DNA from: Cerrena zonata
Taxonomy: Eukaryota > Basidiomycota > Agaricomycetes > Polyporales > Cerrenaceae
Reading direction: 5' to 3'
Assembly (NCBI GenBank): GCA_038087015.1
Contig: JASBNA010000042.1
Coordinates: forward strand, 1 to 64,000
Length of the DNA: 64,000 bases
The notes under the pieces were generated by a model. That model searched no databases. It saw only the letters and a list, made by a program, of their open reading frames with translations, and was not told the origin of the DNA. Positions within the stretch are counted from its first letter, which is position 1; each line of letters starts with the position of its first letter. Below, in pieces: positions 1 to 11,499 of the stretch. Position numbers and translations under genes: made by a program.

Positions 1-1
1 T

Positions 2-484
2 ATTGGCCACTTGAGATATGTCATATACGGCGATGCTTTGGGCAATATAGGAGTATTTACTGAAAGTCTCAAGGCATCCAAACCAAATTTACCTAAAGTG
101 ATTAACATTGGTGAATCCATAACTGCCATCAAGAAACGCCTGGAATTCTCGGTATTGATTGGAACTTCATGTGGAGGATTGTATTTACTCAATTTCGAAC
201 ATGAGGATAGTGAAGTCGAGCAGATGATTAGCAGGACAAGTCAGGTGTTAAGTGACTATAGAATCACGTCCCGATTCCAACAATGGAAGACTATAAACCA
301 AGCTCCAGAAGATCAGAAATACCCTGATAATACTAAAATACTCGATCTTACGATATTAGAGAGAGTTTTAACAATGTTTTACACCGATGCTAATAATAAC
401 GTATCTGCAAAAGTTTTCTCAACTTTACAAGACAATGGTATAACATTGGAGACCATACGAAAAGCCTTATCCCATAGAATATAG
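2..484 (+). CDS. C-terminal end of a CPSF-A/DDB1-like protein (5' end outside window)
   Basis: The frame is open to the left edge, so only about the last 160 residues are present. They resemble the C-terminal region of the DDB1/CPSF160/Rse1 family: a strand ending in GES-ITAI, a propeller-like strand VLIGTSCGGLYLL, then helices and a late ILDLTILERVL segment in the place of the family's (I/V)DGDL-(I/L)E-FL motif. Within the family the low conservation would fit a fast-evolving member such as Mms1 better than Rse1, but this is inference. It lies head-to-tail with NUP85, 227 bp upstream of that gene's start. The assignment is a fold-level guess from a short fragment. Confidence 0.45.
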   Translation: MGHLRYVIYGDALGNIGVFTESLKASKPNLPKVINIGESITAIKKRLEFSVLIGTSCGGLYLLNFEHEDSEVEQMISRTSQVLSDYRITSRFQQWKTINQAPEDQKYPDNTKILDLTILERVLTMFYTDANNNVSAKVFSTLQDNGITLETIRKALSHRI

Positions 485-711
485 CAATTCTCTCACAGAA
501 ATAGATCCTTGTATAAGAGTATAATAAGAATATAAGTATTAAAGCTGCAAATAAGCAGTTTTTTGCGACTCAAGCTCATTAGCCTGTACACTACTAAAAC
601 CAAAAAAATCAAAACATCAATGAAAAAAAAGACAAAAAACCAGAGGTAAAAGTAGAAGAAGGAAGGATTAGACGTTCAGTTTGGTAAGGATTAAAGGAAG
701 CTCGAAAAAAG

Positions 712-3003
712 ATGGTTGATTTAGAATCTAAGTTCGACGACATCGAAATGTTGGAGATCCCCGATGAGGAAACCACCTCATCAGAGACAGAATCTATGTC
801 TGAATCTCAAAATTCATCATCAGGATCAGAGAGTGGAGATACTGCTAAACAACCACGTACATATATTGAATTGAAAGATTGGATACTGACGAGCAAACCT
901 CTTGATTTTCAATTCAACTTGAATGAATATAAACAAAGTTTGACTGAGGATGATGATTTTTCAAAAGCTCATACCATGTACGTCAACTCATTATACAAGA
1001 TCATTGAAGGGTTAAGCGATGTGAATGTGTCGAAAGTGCCATTGGAAGAAGAAAAAGATTATCCACCAATAGGAGTTATTAGTGACTCTCCTGATATAGG
1101 GCGTAATGCATTGAAAGAATACAGAAATCAAAAATTGAGTGAAGCATTCTTAAAATTGGTTGAATTTTTCCAAGAGTTCTTAAAGCATATAGCAGAGTCA
1201 GTCGATTCCGAAAAGTATCAAAGATATCACTTGTTGTTGAATATTCTTGATTGTATCTATGCTAATATTTTCTGTAAAGACGTTAGATTTAGACCTGAGT
1301 TATTGTGCAAATGGGTTAATAGATACGATAGCAAACCAGACCAAGAATTAGTAGAGGAGATCATGATAAATTGCCCCAAACCTTATTTACATGCTCAGTT
1401 CTGGAATACATATCTTGCTCAATTGATCACCAGAGGTTGTTTTAATGAAGCAACCGATGTGCTTAAAAATTCCCAATTCGAAGAATTAGAGGAAACTGAA
1501 CCAAGTCTTTACTCAATAATTCAAGATTTTCAAACCCTCATAGGAAACTACCAATCACTTTCATTAAAAGGTCAATTCAGAGAATGGATCTTAAAAGCAT
1601 CCGAACTCAGAGATTCTTATAGTAATTTCAAAGCAGACATTAAAGGTTCAGAAAATGTCTTAATTGCGGACCAAATATACGAATTAGTTTGTGGTATTAC
1701 CGGTCTCACCAAAACCCTCTCAGCATTAACATCTACTTGGTATGAGTTATTTCTTGCATTATCCTTATATCATACTCCGGATGATGAGCTGGTCACAATT
1801 GAAAATTATAATATTGCTATAAGGGAGAAGCCAGCGGGTCTCGTTGACGATTTTGAAGATGATGAAGAAATATTGGTTGAGCATGCATTTATAAACATCT
1901 TGGAAGCCAATCTTTTGAAAGTCTTAGAAACTATTGCAATATTTGACCAAGCTACTGCGGCATACGTTTCAAGGTTATTTGAGTTGAAAGGTGTTTTAAC
2001 TAGTTACTATCAAGGATTGTTTCATACTCATACTGCTAACGAGCTTCTCAGTAAGAGAACGGTCTCAGAATATCTTTTAACCAAAAATGCTTATGAGAAC
2101 TTGAATTTCCATCCATTGGTGCCAGCTGGTTTAGGAATATTAATGAACCCCGATATTTCACTGTCTGTTGAATCGGCTAAAAATAACCGGAAAGTGATTA
2201 GTGATTTTCTTCCAAATTTTGATTTTAAAACAAACGATGACTTAGAATGGGGGTTAACTATTTGTGCAAAGTTAAACTTGGTATCGACTGCTAAAAAACT
2301 ATACTTAAAATATGGTAAGAAATCGCTAAAAGATGGTCACATTTATGAAGCATTGAATATGTTTGTTCAATGTTATGACCCGGATAGTCTATCTGAAGAA
2401 TCAAGTGAGGGAATGTCTCAAGTTCATGACCTTGTTTGGAATAGTTTATTCCAAGATAGTTTAATTAATAATAGACCAGTTAAAGATGAATTGATTAATA
2501 ATATAGTTGAACATAAAGTTGATGAAAAGTTTGAGATTCACCCGGTTAATAGACAATGTCTTTCACCTTATGCTGTTCTTATTGAATTTTTCAAATCATT
2601 AGAAAAAATTGACGAATCAACTTCGCCAATGAAAGTTTTATCTAAATTGGTTCATTTAATCAGATTTAATCATTTACCAAAAAAATTTATACCATTATTA
2701 TTAGCACAAATTTTGCCATTTTTCCATAATAAGAAGATTGGTAAGTTTCAATTACCTGATTTAATTATTATTACTGAATTAATAGATAATTACGAAAGCC
2801 AAGCCACTGTTGATGAATTGATCCAAGGTGATGAAGTATATAAGTATTCAATTCAAAACTATGAGAAGCAAACATCAAGTTATGATTGGAGAATTTTATT
2901 AAAAGAGTCCCATATTGAAATACCTACTGATTCAAAATCATTAACTAGAAGTTTGAGAAATGAACTTGTGGCCAAGATTGGGAAAGTATTCATTGGCAAA
3001 TAA
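712..3003 (+). CDS. NUP85: Nucleoporin Nup85, Y-complex (Nup84 complex) scaffold subunit
   Basis: The 763-residue product is close to the 744 residues of S. cerevisiae Nup85. An acidic, Ser-rich N-terminus (about residues 1-50) is followed by an all-helical ACE1-type body, with a recognisable Nup85-like stretch around residues 190-260 (LLCKWVNRYDSKPDQELVEEI, then PKPYLHAQFWNTYLAQLITRGCF). In the family, Nup85 forms one short arm of the Y-complex with Seh1 and helps build the nuclear pore coat and mRNA export path. The first ATG of the frame is used. The C-terminal third is richer in TTA and AAT codons than the rest but stays in one frame. The name rests on motif recognition rather than alignment. 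Confidence 0.8.
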   Translation: MVDLESKFDDIEMLEIPDEETTSSETESMSESQNSSSGSESGDTAKQPRTYIELKDWILTSKPLDFQFNLNEYKQSLTEDDDFSKAHTMYVNSLYKIIEGLSDVNVSKVPLEEEKDYPPIGVISDSPDIGRNALKEYRNQKLSEAFLKLVEFFQEFLKHIAESVDSEKYQRYHLLLNILDCIYANIFCKDVRFRPELLCKWVNRYDSKPDQELVEEIMINCPKPYLHAQFWNTYLAQLITRGCFNEATDVLKNSQFEELEETEPSLYSIIQDFQTLIGNYQSLSLKGQFREWILKASELRDSYSNFKADIKGSENVLIADQIYELVCGITGLTKTLSALTSTWYELFLALSLYHTPDDELVTIENYNIAIREKPAGLVDDFEDDEEILVEHAFINILEANLLKVLETIAIFDQATAAYVSRLFELKGVLTSYYQGLFHTHTANELLSKRTVSEYLLTKNAYENLNFHPLVPAGLGILMNPDISLSVESAKNNRKVISDFLPNFDFKTNDDLEWGLTICAKLNLVSTAKKLYLKYGKKSLKDGHIYEALNMFVQCYDPDSLSEESSEGMSQVHDLVWNSLFQDSLINNRPVKDELINNIVEHKVDEKFEIHPVNRQCLSPYAVLIEFFKSLEKIDESTSPMKVLSKLVHLIRFNHLPKKFIPLLLAQILPFFHNKKIGKFQLPDLIIITELIDNYESQATVDELIQGDEVYKYSIQNYEKQTSSYDWRILLKESHIEIPTDSKSLTRSLRNELVAKIGKVFIGK

Positions 3004-3418
3004 AAACGGTGATGAATATTTGTATACTACAGTTAATATAAGTAACACCTTAATAGTAATGTAAGAAAGATATGAAATGTTCTATTTATTTTAATGACTA
3101 GACGAACAGAATTAGATTTATAAAGAAACAAAATACAATAAGCTTCCAATAGCCATGTAAATGGAAAATAAAAATGTTTAAAAAAGGAATCAACTTAGCC
3201 GAGAATAGAATACAATAAATCTATTCATGCTGGTTGGAAAATGATCCTAATTTATATATTTGTAAAATATTTTTAGATTCAGAATAAGATGTGACATCTT
3301 ATACAAAATGAAAGTAAAGGGGGTGATAAAAAGATAGAATAGAAGTGAAGGTTAAAGATTTTGAGATAAGTAAATTTTCTAATCCAGAAGCTTTTTGATA
3401 AACTTATCAAAAAGAAAC

Positions 3419-4210
3419 TTAACAAGAGACATCTTGTTTAGCTTTAGAGTTTAATAATAAAGCAACAATTAAACCATATAAACCTAAAACTTCAGCGAAA
3501 ATCAAAATCAAAATCATACCAACGAATAATCTTGGTTGTTGAGCAGTACCTCTAACACCAGCGTCACCAACAATACCAATGGCAAAACCAGCAGCCAAAC
3601 CAGATAACCCGACAGACAAACCGGCACCTAATTGGATGAACCCAGTATATAAGGCTTGTTTTTGAGCTAATGAATCAGAGATTAAAACAGAAACGACTAA
3701 ACCATAAATGGCAATAATACCCGCCATAATAACTGGAACAATGTTTTTAACTAATAAATCTGGTCTTAAAACACAGGTAGCACAGATACCAACACCAGAT
3801 TTAGCAGTACCATAAGAAGCACCAAAACAGGTGAAAATAATGGCAGCAGCACAACCAATAGAACCAAAGAATGGAGCATAAACTGGACTATATGATTAAC
3901 TTCCGTTAGTAAAAAGCTTTTCTTCTGAAATTGACTTAATATGAGTTGCTTAGATGCCAGGGCATGATGCATCATTCAATTGATACATCAAACAGAATCA
4001 ATTCCCCCAAAAAAGGCCCAGATAGACTTCCTCTACACTTTGAAAGCCATATCTACCAATCATGGCCCGCCAAATCTGCTCTTGCAGTACAGCCGCCGTT
4101 TCATCACCCTTTTTTTTTCCGTCTTTATTCTGGTCACCAGGACCTCAACCCGGTTCAAACAACTTCCTAGATCAATTAACCAGTGCAAATACATACCATA
4201 AATCAGACAT
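3419..4210 (-). CDS. VMA3: V-ATPase V0 subunit c proteolipid, spliced: join(3419..3887, 4197..4210) on minus strand
   Basis: Exon 2 alone lacks a start: its frame reaches a stop just upstream of the 3' splice site. Splicing a 14-nt first exon (4197-4210, ATG TCT GAT TTA TG) to 3887 gives [17 protein letters not shown] and a total of 160 residues, exactly the length of S. cerevisiae Vma3. Four transmembrane helices are visible. The proton-carrying glutamate lies in the last one ([12 protein letters not shown]). Subunit c forms the rotor ring that moves protons into the vacuole. VMA11 is a paralogue, but the 160-residue length and N-terminus favour VMA3. The gene is divergent from SNU13 across about 360 bp. 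Confidence 0.93.
3888..4196 (-). other. Spliceosomal intron of VMA3
   Basis: On the minus strand the intron begins GTATGT (4196-4191), carries a perfect TACTAAC branch point at 3911-3905, and ends ATATAG at 3888. It is 309 nt long and follows a 14-nt coding exon. The branch point lies 17 nt before the acceptor. Splicing is required to connect the only plausible start codon to the conserved proteolipid frame. Confidence 0.93.
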
Positions 4211-4568
4211 CTTGTGATTAATTATATGAGATTGGGTTAGATTGATGAATTGATAAAAAGGAGCCTTTCTTTTCGACGCTAATTAATTTTACTGAGAAGG
4301 TGTTGTTTTTTCGTTCAATCGGAGAATTCCTTAAATGTTAGTGCTGCGATGTACGCCGAGCTCACGTACTTAGTGCCACCGCGCAGGCGTAAACGTCAGC
4401 ACTAACAACGCACGTGACCAAACTTTGAAGAAAAAAAAATCCATCTCATCGCTGGGAAATTTTTCAAATGAAGATTGCAAACTAGTACCACCTTCTTTTT
4501 GATCTTGTTCATCAATACGTTTACTGGCGAGCTATACACTGCAAGGAGCCTCTTTAGAATACGATACA
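4211..4568. promoter_or_regulatory. Divergent VMA3/SNU13 promoter with CACGTG box
   Basis: This 358-bp gap separates two divergent housekeeping genes. It contains a CACGTG E-box at 4411-4416 followed by AC, the core bound by Cbf1-type bHLH proteins. A locally GC-rich patch lies around 4345-4410. The E-box is about 150 bp from the SNU13 start and 200 bp from the VMA3 start. Binding is inferred from the motif only. Confidence 0.5.
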
Positions 4569-4949
4569 ATGTCTGCCCCAAACCCAAAAGCCTTCCCATT
4601 AGCCGATTCTGGTTTAACTCAACAAATTTTGGATGTTGTTCAACAATCCCAAAATTTAAGACAATTGAAAAAAGGTGCTAATGAAGCCACCAAAACTTTG
4701 AACAGAGGTATTTCTGAATTCATCATCATGGCTGCTGATGCCGAACCAATTGAAATCTTACTTCACTTACCTTTATTGTGTGAAGATAAAAACGTTCCAT
4801 ACGTTTTCGTTCCATCTAAAACCGCTTTAGGTAGAGCCTGTGGTGTTTCCAGACCAGTTATTGCTGCTTCTGTCACCTCTAACGATGCTTCTTCTATCAA
4901 GAACCAAATCTACGGTATCAAAGACAAGATTGAAACCTTATTGATTTAA
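4569..4949 (+). CDS. SNU13: Snu13/15.5K k-turn binding protein of U4/U6.U5 tri-snRNP and box C/D snoRNPs
   Basis: The 126-residue protein has the same length as S. cerevisiae Snu13 and is almost entirely the L7Ae/eL8 fold. Diagnostic stretches are [12 protein letters not shown] (k-turn RNA contact), [33 protein letters not shown] and the C-terminal [19 protein letters not shown]2 is the nearest alternative but has a different N-terminus. The protein binds k-turns in U4 snRNA and C/D snoRNAs, so it serves both splicing and rRNA methylation. The start at 4569 matches the family start. Confidence 0.95.
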   Translation: MSAPNPKAFPLADSGLTQQILDVVQQSQNLRQLKKGANEATKTLNRGISEFIIMAADAEPIEILLHLPLLCEDKNVPYVFVPSKTALGRACGVSRPVIAASVTSNDASSIKNQIYGIKDKIETLLI

Positions 4950-5086
4950 ATTTGGTTAACTTTTTATAGCATTAATATATAAGTTTTTTCAAATCAACAT
5001 TGTAAGTTCTATGACCATGCAACTTATGCCAATAGACTGAGCCAAGGGTAGCCTACATGCAAGCCATGCTTTGCACAGTACATTCA

Positions 5087-5128
5087 GCTCAGTAGGTTAA
5101 GTTCAGTAGATTCAGTTCAGTAGATTCA
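5087..5128 (+). repeat. Short tandem repeat, 14-bp unit
   Basis: Two exact copies of GTTCAGTAGATTCA (5101-5128) follow a degenerate copy (GCTCAGTAGGTTAA). The repeat lies between SNU13 and URB2, within about 160 bp upstream of the URB2 start. No function can be assigned. Confidence 0.7.
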
Positions 5129-5246
5129 GACCGATGGCATCGGTATTTTGTGTGCGTCCATTTTTTTGAAAAAAGTTCAAGATGAGCTAAACTACTTATA
5201 CCTATCAAGCCGGGATACAAGTCTCTACATTTACAATTCAATAGAA

Positions 5247-8200
5247 ATGCTGGAGTCCTTGGACACTTCTGGAGGTATCACTCGATACCTTCGATCAAAA
5301 GATACTCCTTTAAGTGAGATCATCTTAACTGCAAACAAGTTATATTCTGGTGATTTAAATACTTATTTACCCAATAAGATTCACTTCTTATATGATCTTT
5401 TATGTGATAGACTTAATGATAACAGCAATAAAACATTCAAGGTTTGGAAAACAGAACCTCAAGTATGGGCTCTTCTTGACAAAGTTTGGAAAACTTTAAT
5501 CAAAAGTGAAAATGTTTCAAAAAACATTGTTTCTAGAAAGCTTAAATTGGTTGATTCAGTCATAAATATGTTCAAGTTGATAAATGAGTATTCCGAAGAT
5601 ACTGTTTCTCTTTTAAAAGCTTGTTTTACGGCTCTTGACACTTTCACGAAGGATACTTACATTGAAATTGATGAAAATCAATCGATTCTTTTATTAACTG
5701 CATACCTTAATGTCTTAAATAGGCTCATCGAGTCTAAGATCATACCAAATGATTTAATAAACCAGTTCACCTCGTCCATCAATGTATTATTCCAACTCCC
5801 CCGTGTCCAAGTCACTTATAAAGCAAATAAGAAGAACGTTTCGAAATTCATCAATGAATGTCTTCCTTTAGCTTTGAACTTTTTGAATTGTGTCTTCAAT
5901 ACTGAAAGTGTTGAACATTCGAAAAACCTCATTGAAAATATCATCAAACAAACCATTTTTGATGAAGAAATCCGTAATACTTTGACATCAAACATTGAAT
6001 CTGCGGTATCATCTCGCTCAAAAGAATTTTCAGAGGATTCGATCGAACTTCTTTTCTCCATTTTAATAAAAGAAGTGTCTTCCAAAGATATGAAACTATG
6101 TGAAGACGTCTTCACCTCTATAGTGAAGTCAAAAAAATTCAATAAAATGTCTGAAAACTTGTTAAAAATCTTATCGAAAGTTAATAGGGCATTATCACAT
6201 AGCTTTTTCGACTCTATCTACAAATCTGAAATAACTCTCCAACCAATCAATTGGAAATTGATATCATACATAATTGAATTGGATGCCTGAACTTGCTTTA
6301 GAAAACTACAGTGAAATTTTTGAAAAAATAAAATCGAACAAAAATAAAGACTTGACCTTCTTAATTGGTGAAAACTTATCAGAGGCATTTTTAAAATCAA
6401 GAGAATTCAGTCAATTTTTCAAGAATGTTTGGCCAGAAGCTATCAAAACCAATCAAATATGGAAATCGTCTCGTTACATCGATATAGTTTCGAAAAAAAT
6501 CAATGATTTTTCTTCAAATCAATTAAAGACCATAGCTACCCTGTTTCTCGAAACAAATGATCAAATGTATGTGCCTTTGATCATTTCTATCATCAAAGGT
6601 CTATTACCATCATCACAATCAAAAGTCGATCAACTCAGAGAAACTTTGATAGATAGCTAAGATGCTCTTCCATGGTAAATCTTCTGAATTGTGGGAGGCA
6701 AGATACTACTTATTATGCTTATATGGGGACCTTGTTCTAGAACCTAAATCAAAAGAATTCGATGAGTTATTAAGCCAACCTTCTAAGTCAATATTCTTTT
6801 ATTATAGTTTACTAAGAGTAATTGAACTTCAAGGTGACGATAAGAACCAGAAGTCTTATAAGGATAAATTTGTCTCTTATTTACAATCTTATAAGTCAGA
6901 TGATTTCCCTACATTGTTCAACGTTATCTTGAAAAGATGGATGGTGATGTTCAATAACTTTCTTCGATAATGACCAAATTGAGAGTATCTTAGACATACT
7001 ATTGTCAAAGTTAGATTGGGAAAAAGTTTTACTTCCATATTTTAAATTTGAAGCTGATGTTTTTTTCGAACAGCCTAACGTAACTAATGCTTTAATTTCT
7101 TATGGTCACAAGAAAATGAAATCTAATGATAAGTACATCAACAAGATCTTAGAACTTACCTCGATTATTCCAGTTCAATGTTTCGACAGAAAAATGAAAA
7201 AGGCATTAGTGGAAGTAATTACAGAACACTACCTCTCTTCTTCAAAAGAAGACATAAACCTTTCATCAAGACAAGCTATTCGAAATATACTTTCCATTCA
7301 ATCCAGTACATCCTCTATTGAACTCAATTTTGAAAAACTAATTGAAATTTTCGCAACTTCTTCACCAGTATCTAAGGAAGTCACTACAGAGATTGTGAAC
7401 CTCATTTGGTTAAATCATTTGAATCAAATAAACTCATCCGATCATGAAAAATATTTATTTTCCTCGATAGATTTACTCTTGGTGAACTTTTCATCAAAGT
7501 CTACTCCTAAAGTCATAACTCCAGAGCTTGAAGTGGCTCGTTGTATCCTTTCAAGCTCAAGTGAAGTCAAACACGAACATTTCGAGAATTTATTGAGCCA
7601 ATTGATTGGTAGGTTCACTGCGTCAATTGCTTCTATTTTGAAAAAGTCAACAAAGCTGGTGGATCAAAACTCAAACATGATTCATTGGTGTCTTTCTTCC
7701 CTTTATACCATTTTATCGTCCAAGGAAGAGGTATCTTCCGAGATTCCAACTTTAATAAAAGAAATCGGAAATGGGTTGTCTTCTTCGAAGGATTCGCTGA
7801 TAAAAGCCGGCTTATTCAAATTACTTTCAAAAATTTCTGTTCCATCCTTTAAAAGGAGTGTTTTCATTACTACTTTATATATCTCTCTATACAACGAATT
7901 GAAAGATGAAAGATTCATCAAACCATTATCTGAGTTTTACAGCAGAATCTCTCAGGACAATGAAGTCTTTGAAGAAGTTTTCAAGCAAGTATTACTAACT
8001 GCAAAAGTTGATATGGACTTAGAAAATAGTGGTGCTCTCACACAAATATTGAGTATTTTAATAACTAAACTCTCGAAGAAGCATCAACGATCTCATTCGA
8101 ACTTATTCATCTATACCTTATCCATCATTTCTAGCAACTTTGAGGTGATCTTAGGCACAGATATTAAGGCTGCAATGTTTTTCTTGAAGTCCATGAAAGA

Positions 8201-8831
8201 TACCTTGAGTGATCTGATTTGGCTATTCAATCAATACGGAATAGAACTTGCATTATCCTGTATTAACAATGTTTCCTCGTTGATGAATACTGTTGATTCA
8301 TCTGCAATCATTGATATGTATATATTACTCACTCAGGTTTTATCTCACATTTTGTTATTCCATAGATTCCGTCTTACATCACGTCACCATATCCTTATTA
8401 GAGTCTTTACTAATTTATTGGAAGTGTTATCTTTGAAATATTATAAGGTTAACAGAAAAACCAATTTGTGCCTTTCGTTGCTGGCTGCATCAGCATTCTC
8501 CCGTGTTCTTGTTAATTTGAACGAGCCTTCATCAGTTGTGGGCTTGAAAGATGCTGCAGAGAATTCTTTGAGTTCGGCTTCTGCTATAATCAAAAAGAAT
8601 TTGAGACTGCATGTTCATATTATACTAGTTAATTACATTTACCTCCAGTTGAATTTCAATTTTGAAAGTAAGGTCAACATCGAGGTTTTGAATGGTATAT
8701 ATAGTGTTTTTGATGTCTTATCAAGAAAAGAATTACATATCGCAAATCTTTCTTTAGACACCGCTGGCAGATCTTACTACAGAACCTTATATGGTAACTA
8801 TAAGGAACATGGTAAGTGGAAAGATGAATGA
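5247..8831 (+). CDS. URB2: Urb2/Npa2-like pre-60S assembly factor, read in three successive +1 frame changes
   Basis: Four abutting frames together encode one helical-repeat protein of about 1193 residues, against 1174 for S. cerevisiae Urb2. I chose the ATG at 5247 (MLESLDTSGGITRYLRSKD) because the frame upstream lacks an ATG. In the family, Urb2 is nucleolar, acts early in 60S assembly and has a conserved C-terminal block; here that ends TAGRSYYRTLYGNYKEHGKWKDE. The frame is interrupted by TGA at 6288, TAA at 6658 and TAA at 6968. Each time the +1 frame continues, and dropping one base restores a continuous product. A true pseudogene would not be expected to keep such clean frames between breaks. 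Sequence error or programmed shifting are the alternatives. Family assignment is moderately secure. Confidence 0.7.
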
Positions 8832-8884
8832 GCTAATATTGCATTTATAAATAATACATATTTTTTTAATAAAATTGATCTAGT

Positions 8885-11167
8885 CTATAAATATCGAGTT
8901 TCGTCGTTATGTATCAACTTACCCCAAAATCGTCTGAATGAATCGCTAAAGTAGAGCATTGATTGCCAAACTTTAGCATCGAAGTGTTCTTCAGAAGTTG
9001 TTCTGTCAGCTGAATGAAGGATTGCATGTAGAGTGTACTCATATCTAAGAATATCTTTTCTAGTAATGGAACCGACAAGAAGACCAGCATCTTCCACTAG
9101 GATATGCCTTGGTCCCAATTTGATGAAAATATCAAGGACATATTCCAATTTTGTATCCAAGTGAATAGTCAATGGTGATTTATTCACTAGAGATGACATA
9201 TTCATAATATCACTCGAGTATTCATTGGAGTTAAATACACAAGGCGTATCTTCATTAAGACCTTCATTATTTGCTAGAACATACTCCAAATCTGATCTTA
9301 CAACGTAGCCCACAATTTTAGGCTGGTCGTTGGATAAAATGACGGGATAACCTCTGTAACCTGTTTTTTCGAGTATCGCTTTGATTTGGGACAATAAGAC
9401 AGGTTCATTTTGTCCTGACGGGATAGCCACTGTGACACTTGACATTGCACTAGCAACTGTAGTCCCAAAAATAAACTCTTCCTTGGAATCAATGAGAGGT
9501 AAACCATTGAATTTGATCATTTGATCAGCAATTCCTCCTTCACCCCATTTATCATTGATAGATTTTGTAATAGCCACCACAATCATTGTTGGGATTATAT
9601 AACGTAAGGCACCTGTTAACTCAAACATGATAATAACAACAGTTACTGTTAAATGGGTGATACCACTTAAAGCAGCGGCGGCGCCCAAGAAAGCATAAGT
9701 ACCCTGGATGATACATCTACCATCAGTTGGACAAGTGAGAAAAATAGATGAATCCTTATTTTGCTCGTAGATCTTATCAGCAATCATCCCAAGAGCTCTA
9801 CCAAATGTTGCTCCTGCTGCCATCGAAGGAACAAAGATACCAGCGGGGACTTTGCACCCATATGTAATTATTGTAAAGAACATTCTTAAGACTGTGGCTA
9901 ATAATAAAGATGTAAAGAGTTTTATTTTGTTTGAATGATCATCACAAAGCTCATGCTTGAAATTAGCTTCACATTCATGAAATAGTATTTCCATTGACTC
10001 AGTCATATCCAATCTTAAATATTCATTAAAATAACTTATTGTAGCAGTTAATAGCGTTAACAATAAAACTTCACGAACTGCAAAATTAGTGAAATATTTC
10101 TTCCTAAAGGCAACCACTCTTTTGTTAAATTTTGAAACCAAGATTCCGTATACACCACCGAATACCCCTAACACAATATAGAGAGGTATTTCAAAATAAT
10201 GCCAATTGGTATCGTAAGTCACCTCGAACATGACCAATTGACCAGTTCTAAAAGGATTTATAGTAGCTAAAGTAGTGACTGCTATTAAAGAACAAACATA
10301 AGACTTCCAAATTGTAGATAATTGAAAATTTGTCGAAATTTCTTCTATAGAAAATAGCACACCGCCCATTGGGGAACCAAATGCAACAGCTACACCAGCA
10401 GCAGAAGTTGCAGTCAAGAATTCTCTAGCTTTAGATGCAGATTTTCTATAAGAGCTAAAGGTACGAGCAATTGAATTACCAACGCAAACTGCATAATGAA
10501 CACTAGGACCTTCTTTCCCAAGACTTAATCCAGATGAGATAGCTAAGGGTAATCCAACACTTTTAATTAAGAGAGTTGACCAGCCCAAGAACCCTTTCAT
10601 TACAAAACCGGAAACGATACATTTAATTTCTGATATACCTGAACCAGCTGCAAATGGAGCATATAACTTAACAAGAATAGCAGCCAAATATGCAAAAACC
10701 AATGATATTAAAACATAAGCAATATAATTGAACAATCCAAAATTAGACCAATGCTGCCATTCAGGGCAATTTTCATCATCTTGGCCCCAACAACAAAATG
10801 TTTTATTCAAATAAAGATTATTTGAGCAATGACCAATCCGAATACTTGATAACCATGCAGTGATTATATTCAAACAACTGGCAATAAGACCAATCAGTAT
10901 ACCCATTAATGCAAGAACCAACCAAGTTTGGGTAGATGATATTAGTTTAACTTTCAAAGACGTGGCTTTACCTCGAATAGTCTTTTGTTTCAAAAGCCTT
11001 TGTCGATGAACATCAAGTTCATCTTCAAACCAGTCAATGGTGGTAAAATCATTGAATCTTTTCACTTCACTAACCTCATCTTGATCTATCCAAGAGCCAG
11101 TACTTCTACTTCGTAAGTTACGACTCGGAAGCGTGAACTGATCTTCATATTCCTGTTCAGGAGTCAT
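8885..11167 (-). CDS. GEF1: CLC-family chloride transporter, Gef1-like
   Basis: The 760-residue protein is near the 779 residues of S. cerevisiae Gef1. A hydrophilic N-terminus (about 1-78) precedes the CLC membrane core. The chloride-filter motif GSGISE is near residue 176 and GKEGPSVH, with the gating glutamate, near 217. Further on are AFGSPMGGVLFSIEE and PAGIFVPSMAAGATFGR. Two cytosolic CBS domains occupy roughly 570-730. In yeast Gef1 sits in Golgi and endosomal membranes, supplies chloride to balance V-ATPase proton pumping, and is needed for copper loading of Fet3. Its 3' end is convergent with URB2, with a 53-bp gap. Confidence 0.93.
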   Translation of the reverse strand: MTPEQEYEDQFTLPSRNLRSRSTGSWIDQDEVSEVKRFNDFTTIDWFEDELDVHRQRLLKQKTIRGKATSLKVKLISSTQTWLVLALMGILIGLIASCLNIITAWLSSIRIGHCSNNLYLNKTFCCWGQDDENCPEWQHWSNFGLFNYIAYVLISLVFAYLAAILVKLYAPFAAGSGISEIKCIVSGFVMKGFLGWSTLLIKSVGLPLAISSGLSLGKEGPSVHYAVCVGNSIARTFSSYRKSASKAREFLTATSAAGVAVAFGSPMGGVLFSIEEISTNFQLSTIWKSYVCSLIAVTTLATINPFRTGQLVMFEVTYDTNWHYFEIPLYIVLGVFGGVYGILVSKFNKRVVAFRKKYFTNFAVREVLLLTLLTATISYFNEYLRLDMTESMEILFHECEANFKHELCDDHSNKIKLFTSLLLATVLRMFFTIITYGCKVPAGIFVPSMAAGATFGRALGMIADKIYEQNKDSSIFLTCPTDGRCIIQGTYAFLGAAAALSGITHLTVTVVIIMFELTGALRYIIPTMIVVAITKSINDKWGEGGIADQMIKFNGLPLIDSKEEFIFGTTVASAMSSVTVAIPSGQNEPVLLSQIKAILEKTGYRGYPVILSNDQPKIVGYVVRSDLEYVLANNEGLNEDTPCVFNSNEYSSDIMNMSSLVNKSPLTIHLDTKLEYVLDIFIKLGPRHILVEDAGLLVGSITRKDILRYEYTLHAILHSADRTTSEEHFDAKVWQSMLYFSDSFRRFWGKLIHNDETRYL

Positions 11168-11499
11168 GTTCGATTTGGTTGATTAAAATGGAAACGATAT
11201 TTGATTTAAACTTAATGCACAAGAGCGAACCCAAAGCACTTAGGCTATTATATGAAAATGATGCTTAAAAGCTTCCAGGTTCAATACTTTGAAAAGAAGA
11301 ATTGAGAATCAAGGGCGGAGATCCAGTGATATATTTAGATGAGATTGTATCGGGGACAACATTGTTGTCTCGTAGTCTTTTTATCTGATTTTTCTCTGCG
11401 TGGAACAGTCGAATTTTTTTACTGCAATTTTTAGAATTAAGTGATTAATATATTAGTTAGAGATTAGTTATTAAATATTAAGTAAAAGCATTATATAGT
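11168..11499. other. Gap between GEF1 start and the AATase-like 3' end
   Basis: This 332-bp stretch is the GEF1 upstream region, both flanking genes being on the minus strand. Apart from AT-rich runs near 11400-11490 I see no ORF, RNA gene or repeat. Confidence 0.6.

Noticed and set aside
4475..4681. Plus-strand ORF overlapping SNU13 start
   Set aside because: Shadow frame of the SNU13 gene and its promoter.
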